Part shown: one piece after another, positions 27,709 through 34,982 of the stretch
Layout of the letters: each line of letters starts with the position of its first letter
How positions within the stretch are numbered: the first letter of the stretch is position 1
Origin: JACCWP01 sp963785115
GTDB lineage: Bacteria; Actinomycetota; Actinomycetes; Propionibacteriales; Nocardioidaceae
Assembly (NCBI GenBank): GCA_963785115.1
Contig: CAWATY010000009.1
Coordinates: 558,001-622,000 of the forward strand
Reading direction: 5' to 3'
DNA: 64,000 bases
The notes under the pieces: model-generated
Databases searched by the model: none
Told to the model about the DNA's origin: nothing
What the model saw: the letters and a program-made list of their open reading frames with translations, nothing else
Position numbers and translations under genes: made by a program

Positions 27709-28692
27709 TTACAACCAGCCACTGCGCTTGAACGCGAGCCACAGCGTCGAGACGACGGTCACCATGACGCCGAGCGCGAGCGGGTAGCCGTAGGTCCAGT
27801 CCAGCTCGGGCATGTGCTCGAAGTTCATCCCGTAGATGCCGGCGATCAGCGTCGGCGCGACCAGCAGCGCCGCCCATGCGGAGATCCGCCGGGTGTCGTC
27901 GTTCTGCTGGATGCTGAGCAGGGCCAAGTGCGCGGACAGCGCGTTGTCGAGCAGGTGGTCGATCGAGTCGATGGTCGACGTCACCCGGCTGAGGTGGTCG
28001 ACCACGTCGCGGAAGAACGGCATCGCCTCCTCCTCGAACGTGTCGGTGTGCCGGGTGAGGAAGCGGTCCAGCTGGTCGTGCAGCGGCACCGCCGCCTGCC
28101 GCACCTCGAGGCTCTCCCGCTTGAGTCGGTAGATCCGGTCGGAGTCGCGGGTGCGCTCCTCGGAGAAGACCGACCGCTCCACCTCCACGACGTCGTTCTG
28201 CAGGTCGGCGACGACCTCCTCGTAACGGTCGACGACCTCGTCCAGGATCGCGTACAGGACGGCAACCGGGCCGTGGCCGAGGATGTCGCGGTCCTCGTCG
28301 GTGCGCCGCCGCACGTCGTCGAGGGTGGCCCCCCTGCCGTGCCGCACGGTGACCAGGTGCTCCGCGGAGAGGAACACCGCGATCTCGCCGGTCTCCACCG
28401 CGTCGTCCTCGTCGACGTACCAGAGCGTCTTCAGCACGATGAAGAAGTCGCCCTCGCCGTAGCGCTCGATCTTGGGGCGCTGGTGGGCCTTGACGGCGTC
28501 CTCGACCGCCAGCCGGTGCAGTCCGAGCTCGTCGGCGATGCCCTGCAGCTCCTCGGCGGTGGGCTCGAACAGCCCGACCCACAGGAAGCCGCCGCCCTCG
28601 ACCGCCTCGGCGTGCGCGGCCGCCACGTCCTCCTGGTGCTGCTCGTTGTCGAGCCGGCGGCCCTCGCGGTAGACCGCGCAGTCGATGATCAC
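27709..28692 (-). CDS. corA: CorA-type magnesium/cobalt channel
   Basis: Divalent cation channel subunit of 327 residues. The cytoplasmic domain begins MIIDCAVYREGRRL and contains LHRLAVEDAVKAHQRPKIERYG, conserved in the family. A long helix (residues about 160-270) leads to two C-terminal membrane segments, ISAWAALLVAPTLIAGIYGMNF and YPLALGVMVTVVSTLWLAF, with the pore signature YGMNFEHMPEL. Positive residues end the protein (KRSGWL). GTG 28692 is chosen because a CAGAAT hexamer lies 6 nt upstream. It is divergent from the histidine phosphatase gene. Confidence 0.9.
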   Translation of the reverse strand: MIIDCAVYREGRRLDNEQHQEDVAAAHAEAVEGGGFLWVGLFEPTAEELQGIADELGLHRLAVEDAVKAHQRPKIERYGEGDFFIVLKTLWYVDEDDAVETGEIAVFLSAEHLVTVRHGRGATLDDVRRRTDEDRDILGHGPVAVLYAILDEVVDRYEEVVADLQNDVVEVERSVFSEERTRDSDRIYRLKRESLEVRQAAVPLHDQLDRFLTRHTDTFEEEAMPFFRDVVDHLSRVTSTIDSIDHLLDNALSAHLALLSIQQNDDTRRISAWAALLVAPTLIAGIYGMNFEHMPELDWTYGYPLALGVMVTVVSTLWLAFKRSGWL

Positions 28693-28741
28693 CGGGCCAT
28701 TCTGCGCCGTCCGTCCCGGCCCGACCTCCCCGCCGCCCTTC

Positions 28742-28747
28742 TAGGCT
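28742..28747 (+). promoter_or_regulatory. -10 element of the histidine phosphatase gene
   Basis: TAGGCT is 7 nt before ATG 28755. Confidence 0.55.
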
Positions 28748-28754
28748 GGGCGGC

Positions 28755-29516
28755 ATGGCCACCGTCGTGCTCGTCCGGCACGGGCGCACGCCCGCGAACA
28801 GCAACGGTGTGCTCGCAGGGCGCTCGCCGGGAGTGCACCTCGACGACGTGGGCCGTGAGCAGGCCGAACGGGTGGCCCAGCGGCTCTCGGTGCTCGACCT
28901 CGCGCGCGTCGTCACCAGCCCGCTGGAACGCACCGTCGAGACCGCCCGCGCCATCGCGCGGGCGCAGGCCTCCCGCGGGCGGCCGCGCCGGGACCGCGGG
29001 CTGATCGAGTGCGGCTACGGCGCCTGGACCGGCCGCACGCTCAAGGAGCTGGCCAAGGAGCCGCTGTGGCGCACCGTGCAGGCGCACCCGAGTGCGGTCC
29101 AGTTCCCCGACGGTGAGTCGCTGGCCGACGTCCAGCACCGGGCCGTGGCGACGGTGCGCCGGCACGACGCCGAGGTCGAGGTCGAGCGGGGCGCGCACGC
29201 CACCTGGGTGGCGGTCAGCCACGGCGACGTGATCAAGGCCGTGGTGGCCGACGCGCTGGGGCTGCACCTGGACCAGTTCCAACGGATCATGGCCGATCCC
29301 TGCTCGGTGACCGTCGTGCGCTACACGCCGCAGCGACCGTTCGTCATGCACCTCAACGACCACGGCAGCGACCTGGCCCGGCTGCGCCCGCCGCCGCGTC
29401 GGCGCCGCTCCCGGAAGCTGTCGTCGGACGCCGCCGTCGGCGGTGGCTCCGGCGGTGGCTCCGGCGGTGGCTCCGGTGCTGGTTCCGGTGCTGGATCTGG
29501 CTCCACGTCGGCATAG
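28755..29516 (+). CDS. Histidine phosphatase family protein (MSMEG_4193 type)
   Basis: Phosphoglycerate mutase-fold phosphatase of 253 residues. VVLVRHGRTPANSNGVLAGRSPG holds the phospho-accepting His and Arg, VVTSPLERTVETA the second Arg, ECGYGAWTGRTLKEL the acid/base region and WVAVSHGDVIKAVVADALG the second His. The C-terminal 20 residues are a glycine/serine tail (GGGSGGGSGGGSGAGSGAGS), absent from most family members. The gene belongs to a block conserved among actinobacteria with DUF3090, the SCO1664-type kinase and mshC. Substrate unknown; a role tied to mycothiol or a shared housekeeping pathway is only inferred from position. Confidence 0.87.
   Translation: MATVVLVRHGRTPANSNGVLAGRSPGVHLDDVGREQAERVAQRLSVLDLARVVTSPLERTVETARAIARAQASRGRPRRDRGLIECGYGAWTGRTLKELAKEPLWRTVQAHPSAVQFPDGESLADVQHRAVATVRRHDAEVEVERGAHATWVAVSHGDVIKAVVADALGLHLDQFQRIMADPCSVTVVRYTPQRPFVMHLNDHGSDLARLRPPPRRRRSRKLSSDAAVGGGSGGGSGGGSGAGSGAGSGSTSA
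29439..29498 (+). repeat. Tandem 12-bp repeat encoding a Gly-Ser tail
   Basis: Three exact copies of GGCGGTGGCTCC followed by two diverged copies (GGTGCTGGTTCC, GGTGCTGGATCT). They encode the flexible C-terminus of the histidine phosphatase. Confidence 0.85.
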
Positions 29517-29519
29517 GCT
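29514..29519 (+). promoter_or_regulatory. -10 element of the DUF3090 gene
   Basis: TAGGCT overlaps the end of the phosphatase gene and is 6 nt before ATG 29526. Confidence 0.5.
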
Positions 29520-29525
29520 CGGCGC

Positions 29526-30095
29526 ATGCTCGTCCACCGGCACGACCCTCCCGACCGCTTCGTGGTCGGGACCGTCGGCGAGCCCGGTGCGCGCACGTTC
29601 TTCCTGCAGGCCCGTACCGGTCGGCTGGTGACGAGTGTCGCGCTGGAGAAGCAGCAGGTGTCGATCCTCGCCGAGCGGATCGTCGTGCTCCTCGACGAGC
29701 TGCAGCGCACCGGCGACGTCACCGACGACGTCCCGCCCACCTCCGACGCCGAGCCGCTGGACCAGCCGCTGGTCGAGGAGTTCCGGGTGGGAACCATGAC
29801 GCTGTCCTGGGACGCCGACGACAAGCGGGTCGTGATCGAGGCGTTCCCGGTGGGCGAGGAGGAGCCCGGCGCCGGCGACGACCCGGACGCCGAGACCGCC
29901 GATCCCGACGTCGAGGGTGCGGCGAGCGAGGTGCTGGTCGTCCGGCTGGTACCGGCCGCCGCCCGCGGTTTCGCCACCCGCGCCGAGACGGTCGTCTCCG
30001 CCGGGCGACCTCCGTGCCCGTTCTGCGGTCAGCCGCTCGACGCCGACGGACACCTGTGCCCGCGGGCCAACGGCTACAAGCGCGTCTCGCAGTGA
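29526..30095 (+). CDS. DUF3090 family protein with zinc ribbon
   Basis: Protein of 189 residues found throughout actinobacteria with the neighbouring phosphatase and kinase. The N-terminal domain (DRFVVGTVGEPGARTFFLQA, VSVALEK-type and LVEEFRVGTMTLSWD) is well conserved. The C-terminus is a small zinc ribbon, CPFCGQPLDADGHLCPRANGYKR, with four cysteine/histidine ligands. A central acidic segment of about 25 residues (EEEPGAGDDPDAETADPD) is a linker. No enzymatic motif is visible. Its stop overlaps the GTG of the next gene (GTGA), so the two proteins are probably made together. Function unknown. Confidence 0.88.
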   Translation: MLVHRHDPPDRFVVGTVGEPGARTFFLQARTGRLVTSVALEKQQVSILAERIVVLLDELQRTGDVTDDVPPTSDAEPLDQPLVEEFRVGTMTLSWDADDKRVVIEAFPVGEEEPGAGDDPDAETADPDVEGAASEVLVVRLVPAAARGFATRAETVVSAGRPPCPFCGQPLDADGHLCPRANGYKRVSQ

Positions 30096-30892
30096 CCGCA
30101 GGCGCCGTCGAGCCCGCCGACGTCCGCGAGATCCTCACCCGCGGCCGGCTGGAGGTCGACGGTCGCGTGCTGCCGGCCTCCAACGTCACGCTGGTCGGCG
30201 AGATGGAGCTCGACGGCGAGCGGCTGCGTTGCGTCTACAAGCCGGTCAGCGGCGAACGGCCGCTGTGGGACTTCCCCGGCGGCACCCTGGCCTCCCGCGA
30301 GGTCGCGTCGTACGAGCTGTCCGAGCTCGCCGGGTGGCACGTCGTCCCGGTGACGGTGCTGACCGACGGCCCGTTCGGCAGCGGCATGGTCCAGCAGTGG
30401 ATCGACACCGGCGGCGACGAGCTGGTCGACCTCGTCCCCGAGGGATCGGTACCGGACGGCTGGCGGCACGTCCTGGACGCCTACGACGGCACCGACCAGC
30501 CGGTGTCGCTGGTGCACGCCGACGTGCAGGGGCTGCGGGACATGGCCGTCTTCGACGCGGTGGTCAACAACGCCGACCGCAAGGCGGGGCACGTCCTGGT
30601 GGCACCCGACGCGGGGGTGCTCGGCTGCGACCACGGACTGACCTTCCACGTCGAGGACAAGCTGCGCACCGTGCTGTGGGGCTGGGCCGGTGACCCGATG
30701 GACGAGGCAGACGCGGCCGGCCTGCACCGGCTGGCCGAGGCGCTGGAGCGGCCGGCGGCCGGGCGGCTGCACGGGCTGGTCACGGGACCGGAGCTGACCC
30801 GGGTACGCCACCGGGTGCGGCGGCTGCTGCGCTCGGGGTGCTTTCCGCAACCGCCGGAGAGCTGGCGGGCGATCCCGTGGCCGGTGTTCTGA
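30092..30892 (+). CDS. SCO1664 family atypical (PI3/4-kinase-like) kinase
   Basis: Protein of 266 residues with the reduced fold of phosphatidylinositol 3/4-kinase-like and HipA-like kinases. Candidate ATP-binding Lys is in CVYKPVSGE (residue 50), an acidic partner in LASREVASYELSE, catalytic Asp in VVNNADRKAGHVL (residue 162) and metal-binding Asp in GCDHGLTFH (residue 180). All are present, so it should be active. What it phosphorylates is unknown. GTG 30092 overlaps the DUF3090 stop. mshC follows 24 bp downstream with its own -10 element. Confidence 0.8.
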   Translation: MTAGAVEPADVREILTRGRLEVDGRVLPASNVTLVGEMELDGERLRCVYKPVSGERPLWDFPGGTLASREVASYELSELAGWHVVPVTVLTDGPFGSGMVQQWIDTGGDELVDLVPEGSVPDGWRHVLDAYDGTDQPVSLVHADVQGLRDMAVFDAVVNNADRKAGHVLVAPDAGVLGCDHGLTFHVEDKLRTVLWGWAGDPMDEADAAGLHRLAEALERPAAGRLHGLVTGPELTRVRHRVRRLLRSGCFPQPPESWRAIPWPVF

Positions 30893-30903
30893 ATCGGCCC
30901 GGT

Positions 30904-30909
30904 TAGGCT
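30904..30909 (+). promoter_or_regulatory. -10 element of mshC
   Basis: TAGGCT is 7 nt before ATG 30917, without a ribosome binding site. Confidence 0.55.
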
Positions 30910-30916
30910 CCCCGGC

Positions 30917-32134
30917 ATGCGCGCCTGGGCCAGCCCGGCGGTGCCGTCCCTGGCCGATCTCGGGCTCGGACACGGGCCCGACCTGCAGCTGCACGACACC
31001 GCCCGTGGCGGGCTCGTCCGGCTGGCGCCCGAAGGTCAGGCCCGGCTGTACGCCTGTGGCATCACGCCCTACGACGCCACCCACCTGGGCCACGCCGCGA
31101 CCTACGTCGCCTTCGACGTCGCCCAGCGAGCCTGGCGCGACGCCGGGCTGTCCGTGGCGTACACCCAGAACGTCACCGACGTCGACGACCCGCTGCTGGA
31201 GCGTGCCGCCCGCGACGGCATCGACTGGCGCGAGCTGGGTGAGCGTGAGGTGGCGCTCTATCGGGCCGACATGGAGGCGCTGCGGGTGCTAGCGCCCGAT
31301 CACCTGACCGCGGTCAGTGAGGCGATGGACCTCGTGATCGCTCTGGTGGAGCGGTTGCGCAGCGTCGGGGCCACGTACGAGCTCGAGGGCGACATCTACT
31401 TCGACATCCGCGCCGACCCGTCCTTCGGCGGGGTGGGTCACCTGGACGAGGACAGCATGCGAAGGCTGTCGGCCGAGCGGGGCGGCGACCCGGACCGCCT
31501 TGGCAAGCGGCACCCGTTGGACTGCCTGCTGTGGCTGGCGGCGAGGCCGGACGAGCCCTCCTGGGACTCGCCGTTCGGGGCGGGCCGGCCGGGGTGGCAC
31601 ACCGAGTGCGCGGCGATGTCCGTGCACGACCTCGGCATGGGCTTCGAGGTGCAGGGCGGGGGCAGCGACCTGGTCTTCCCGCACCACGAGATGTCGGCGT
31701 CGCAGGCGCAGGTCGCGTACGGGGAGCGGCCGTTCGCGCAGGCCTACGTGCACGCCGGCATGGTCGGGCTCGACGGCGCGAAGATGTCGAAGTCGCTCGG
31801 CAACCTGGTGCTGGTCTCGCGGCTGCGGGAGCAGGGACACGATCCGATGGCGGTGCGGCTGGCGCTGCTGGCTCACCACTACCGGAGCGACTGGAGCTGG
31901 AAGGACGACGACCTCACCTCGGCCGAGCAGCGCCTGGCCCACTGGCGCGAGGCCGTCGCCACGGGAGCGTCGGGGGACGCCTCCTCGGTGGTCGCCGAGG
32001 TCCGCGCCGGACTGGCCGACGACCTCGACACCCCGCGGGCGCTGGCCGCCGTCGACGCCTGGGCAGCGGGGGAGGGGACAGGGGCCGACCAGGTGGCCGC
32101 CGCGTGCGACGCGTTGCTCGGCGTCGCGCTGTGA
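30917..32134 (+). CDS. mshC: Cysteine:1-D-myo-inosityl-2-amino-2-deoxy-alpha-D-glucopyranoside ligase (mycothiol synthesis)
   Basis: ATP-dependent ligase of 405 residues that joins cysteine to GlcN-Ins, the third step of mycothiol synthesis. It derives from cysteinyl-tRNA synthetase and keeps the class I features: YACGITPYDATHLGHA (HIGH-type motif and first zinc Cys), zinc ligands in WHTECAAMS and FPHHEMSASQ, and AKMSKSLGN (KMSKS). The truncated C-terminus (no anticodon domain) and the MRAWASPAVPSL start separate MshC from CysS. It shows that this organism makes mycothiol. It converges with the propeller gene. Confidence 0.95.
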   Translation: MRAWASPAVPSLADLGLGHGPDLQLHDTARGGLVRLAPEGQARLYACGITPYDATHLGHAATYVAFDVAQRAWRDAGLSVAYTQNVTDVDDPLLERAARDGIDWRELGEREVALYRADMEALRVLAPDHLTAVSEAMDLVIALVERLRSVGATYELEGDIYFDIRADPSFGGVGHLDEDSMRRLSAERGGDPDRLGKRHPLDCLLWLAARPDEPSWDSPFGAGRPGWHTECAAMSVHDLGMGFEVQGGGSDLVFPHHEMSASQAQVAYGERPFAQAYVHAGMVGLDGAKMSKSLGNLVLVSRLREQGHDPMAVRLALLAHHYRSDWSWKDDDLTSAEQRLAHWREAVATGASGDASSVVAEVRAGLADDLDTPRALAAVDAWAAGEGTGADQVAAACDALLGVAL

Positions 32135-32144
32135 ACCGGTCCGT

Positions 32145-33416
32145 TTACTGCAGCTGGTCGAGGGCCAGTGAGAGCACCTCGATCTCGAGTGGTATGTGGC
32201 CTCGGTCGAGCGCCTTGATCTCCCCGGTCGCGTAGTTCCATGCGAGCAGGTGGCTCCAGCCGCTGTGCGTCGGCGGGACGCGGAACACCAGCGTCTCGTC
32301 GTCCAGCCAGCCGACCAGCTGGGTCAGCTCGGCGGTGAACCGCCCGGGCACGGGCAGGAACGCCAGCGCCTCTCCGGACGCAGGATCGGCGACGAGCAAC
32401 CCGCTCGAGGCCGCCGGGTCGTCAGCGGCTGTTGCACCCTCGCGGTGCACGGCCACGACCTCGGCCCCCGCCGGCGCACGTCGGTAGGCCTCGATCAGCA
32501 TGGTGCTGCTGGCGACCAGCTCGCTTCCGTCGTAGCGGATGAGCTCACAGAGGCAGCTGAGGCCGCCGACCGTCACGGCAGAGCCGTCGCCGAGGAAGCC
32601 GGTCTGGGTCACGTCGTAGGGGACGGGGGTGACCGCGCCGCTGTCGACGTCGATCAGCATGCTCGGCCGGGTGTGCGGGGCGTACGAGGAGTACCCGAGC
32701 AGCAGCTGGCTGCCGTCCGGCGTCCACTGCACGACCGGCCACCGCGGCGTCTCCGCCCACCGCTCCAGGGGCAGGAAGTCATCGACCGGCAGGTCCCGCG
32801 TCGTCCCGGTGGTCAGGTCGACCACGACGATCCGGCCCGGCTGGAACACCGCCAGCTGGGTGCCGTCCGGGGACAGCGAGCGATCACCGATCAACGGGAA
32901 GGGCGTCCCCTGGTAGGACCTGGTGGTGAACGGGACGTCCACCTGTCGCCACACGCCGTCCACCCCGAGGACGCGCACGTCGCCCTCCTCCCGGCGCAGC
33001 GTGACGGCCGCGACGGCGCTCTCGACCGGGTCCTCGGACAGCAGGAGCATCCCCGCCACCGACAGGGCGGCGTTCTCGTTGGTCGCGAACGTGTTGTCGA
33101 TCGATTCCAGGTCCAGGGCGCGGGACTCTCGCCAGGGCTGCTGGACGATCGCGCGGAACTCCGGGACGTCCCACGCGTCCTCGCCCCGGGGAGGCGGGGT
33201 GTCGGCGGGCGCCGGAGGCGTGGCCCGGTCGTCCCACGGGTTCGCGCCGAGGAGCCCGGCCGCGAGCACGCAGACGCCCACCGCCGCCGCCACGGCGACC
33301 GCCCGGTCACGACGGACCCGCCGCCGGGCGGTGGTCCAGGCCAGGTCGGCGAGGTCGGGACGGCTGGGCAGCCCGTCGCTCGCCCGGCGCAACAGGGGCC
33401 GGAGGTCGTCAGTCAC
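32145..33416 (-). CDS. Membrane-anchored beta-propeller protein coupled to an ECF sigma factor
   Basis: Protein of 423 residues: short cytoplasmic N-terminus (MTDDLRPLLRRASDGLPSRPDLADLAWTTA region), one membrane helix (AVAVAAAVGVCVLAAGLLG, about residues 40-60) and a long exterior domain with WD40/PD40-like blades such as DRSLSPDGTQLAVFQPG, PVVQWTPDGSQLLLGYSS and TQLVGWLDDETLVFRV. GTG 33416 overlaps the sigma factor stop (GTGA), so both are made together. The layout suits an anti-sigma or sensor partner, but the N-terminus has no zinc HxxxCxxC motif. That role is an inference. Confidence 0.72.
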   Translation of the reverse strand: MTDDLRPLLRRASDGLPSRPDLADLAWTTARRRVRRDRAVAVAAAVGVCVLAAGLLGANPWDDRATPPAPADTPPPRGEDAWDVPEFRAIVQQPWRESRALDLESIDNTFATNENAALSVAGMLLLSEDPVESAVAAVTLRREEGDVRVLGVDGVWRQVDVPFTTRSYQGTPFPLIGDRSLSPDGTQLAVFQPGRIVVVDLTTGTTRDLPVDDFLPLERWAETPRWPVVQWTPDGSQLLLGYSSYAPHTRPSMLIDVDSGAVTPVPYDVTQTGFLGDGSAVTVGGLSCLCELIRYDGSELVASSTMLIEAYRRAPAGAEVVAVHREGATAADDPAASSGLLVADPASGEALAFLPVPGRFTAELTQLVGWLDDETLVFRVPPTHSGWSHLLAWNYATGEIKALDRGHIPLEIEVLSLALDQLQ

Positions 33417-33928
33417 GGGCTGTCCTCCTTCCCGACGAGGGCGCCGAGCTCCGGCGCGTTCTCCCGCAGCCGTCGCAGCGCCAGGTGGCACTGGCTCTTG
33501 ACCGTGCCGACGCTGACACCCAACACCTCCGCGGCCTCCCGCTCACTGACGTCGTCGAGGTAGCGGAGCACCACGACCGCGCGCTGCTTCGGCGTCAGTC
33601 GGGCCAGGGCCTGCCGGACCACCAGGTCGGCGTCGCTGTCGCGACCCCTGCCCGGGTGTTCGTCGCGGTGCTCGGCGACGGGCACCTCCCGCCGCCAGCG
33701 GCGCCACCAGGACACGTGTGCGTGGTAGATCACCGTCCGGACGTAGGCGTCCGGGTTGCCCTGTGCCACGCGGTGCCAGCGGCGAGCGACCGCGATCAGC
33801 GACTCCTGCAGCAAGTCCTCGGCGTGCGCCAGGTCACCGGTGAGCAGGTACGTGGTCCGCAGCAGAGCAACCCGCCGTGACCCCACCCACGCGGTGAACG
33901 AGGCACGGGCGTCGTCGTCGAGGTCCAC
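33413..33928 (-). CDS. SigE-family ECF RNA polymerase sigma factor
   Basis: ECF (group 4) sigma factor of 171 residues of the actinobacterial SigE-type family. Region 2 has ALLRTTYLLTGDLAHAEDLLQESL and YVRTVIYHAHVSWWRR; region 4 has LTPKQRAVVVLRYLDDVSEREAAEVLGVSVGTVKS-type helix-turn-helix. GTG 33928 follows a GGGAGG ribosome binding site. The gene is first of a two-gene operon with the propeller protein, which may hold or tune it. Target promoters are unknown. Confidence 0.88.
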   Translation of the reverse strand: MDLDDDARASFTAWVGSRRVALLRTTYLLTGDLAHAEDLLQESLIAVARRWHRVAQGNPDAYVRTVIYHAHVSWWRRWRREVPVAEHRDEHPGRGRDSDADLVVRQALARLTPKQRAVVVLRYLDDVSEREAAEVLGVSVGTVKSQCHLALRRLRENAPELGALVGKEDSP

Positions 33929-34021
33929 GCCCGCCTCCCTCCGCCGCCGTTGCCCTGTACCCGGTCAACGCTCCGGGCACCGTCGCGAGTTGGAGGGTGG
34001 TGCGGACTCCGCGTGCGGCGG

Positions 34022-34876
34022 TCAGCCCTCGCCGTCGCGCTGGCGGCGCTTGAGGTAGCGCTCGAAGTCGCGGGCGATGGCGTCGCCGGTGGCCTCGGGC
34101 AGCTCGGAGGTGTCCCGGGCCTCCTCCAGCGACTTCACGTACTCGGCGATCTCGGGGTCCTCGCGGGCCAGCTCGTCGACGCCGCGCTCCCAGGCCCGGG
34201 CCTCCTCGACGAGGTCCTCGACCGAGACGGGCACCTCGAGCAGGTCCTCGAGCCGGCCGAGCAGCGCCAGGGTGGCCTTGGGGCACGGGGGCTGGGCCAC
34301 GTAGTGCGGGACGGCCGCCCACAGCGACAGGCTCGGCATGTCGGCCGCCGCGCAGGCGTCCTGGAAGACACCGGTGATGCCGGTCGGCCCCTCGTACCGG
34401 GACTGCTCCAGCCCGAGCCGCTCCCCGAGATCGGGGTCGCTGACGCTGCCGGTCACCGGCACCGGGCGGGTGTGGGGGGTGTCGGCGAGCAGCGCACCCA
34501 GTGCCACGACCAGCCGCACCCCGAGGGTCTCGGCGACATCCAGGATCTCGGCGCAGAACTGCCGCCAGCGCATGTTCGGCTCGATGCCCCGCAGCAGGAC
34601 GATGTCTCGCGTCGACCCCTCGGGCCGTGCCACCAGGACCCGGGTCGTCGGCCAGGTCAGCGCGCGGCCACCGCCGTCGAGCAGGGTGATGTGCGGCCGG
34701 GTCATCTGGAAGTCGTAGTAGTCCTCGGGGTCGAGCTCGGCGACCACCTCGGCGTCCCACTCGTCGATCAGCCGGTCCAGCGTGGTCGAGGCGGCGTCCG
34801 CGGCGTCGTTCCAGCCCTCGAAGGCGGCGATGAGGATCGGGTCGACGAGGTCGCCCACCAGATCCAGATCGGTCAC
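34022..34876 (-). CDS. PAC2 family protein
   Basis: Protein of 284 residues of the PAC2 (proteasome assembly chaperone-like) family: PILIAAFEGWNDAADAAS at the start, MTRPHITLLDGGGRALTWP, DIVLLRGIEPNMRWRQF, ALLADTPHTRPVPVTG and TGITGVFQDACAAADMPSLSLWA. In eukaryotes the fold assists 20S assembly; the role of actinobacterial members is not established. Its presence 20 kb from the proteasome genes is of interest but does not prove a link. GTG 34876 was chosen over an upstream extension that lacks conservation. It is divergent from metH. Confidence 0.87.
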   Translation of the reverse strand: MTDLDLVGDLVDPILIAAFEGWNDAADAASTTLDRLIDEWDAEVVAELDPEDYYDFQMTRPHITLLDGGGRALTWPTTRVLVARPEGSTRDIVLLRGIEPNMRWRQFCAEILDVAETLGVRLVVALGALLADTPHTRPVPVTGSVSDPDLGERLGLEQSRYEGPTGITGVFQDACAAADMPSLSLWAAVPHYVAQPPCPKATLALLGRLEDLLEVPVSVEDLVEEARAWERGVDELAREDPEIAEYVKSLEEARDTSELPEATGDAIARDFERYLKRRQRDGEG

Positions 34877-34937
34877 GGCCGTCAGCCTACGTGCCGCCCG
34901 GCGGCCCGGGGCGCGAGACACGGTTCCCAACATCCGA

Positions 34938-34963
34938 CCCTGTTGTCCGCAGGTCGGACAGGG
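34938..34963 (+). repeat. Hairpin upstream of metH
   Basis: TGTCCG-CAGGT-CGGACA with extension CCC/GGG through a 3-nt bulge, 20 nt before the start codon. It is too short for a cobalamin riboswitch and no B12-box is visible. It overlaps the promoter region, so it may be a protein-binding site. Confidence 0.35.
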
Positions 34964-34969
34964 GCTGCC

Positions 34970-34975
34970 TACCCT
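34970..34975 (+). promoter_or_regulatory. -10 element of metH
   Basis: TACCCT is 7 nt before GTG 34983; the metH mRNA should be leaderless, leaving no room for a riboswitch. Confidence 0.5.
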
Positions 34976-34982
34976 GGTGGCC

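Noticed and set aside
34877..34982. Cobalamin riboswitch before metH
   Set aside because: Only 106 bp are available, no B12-box is visible and a -10 element lies 7 nt before the start.
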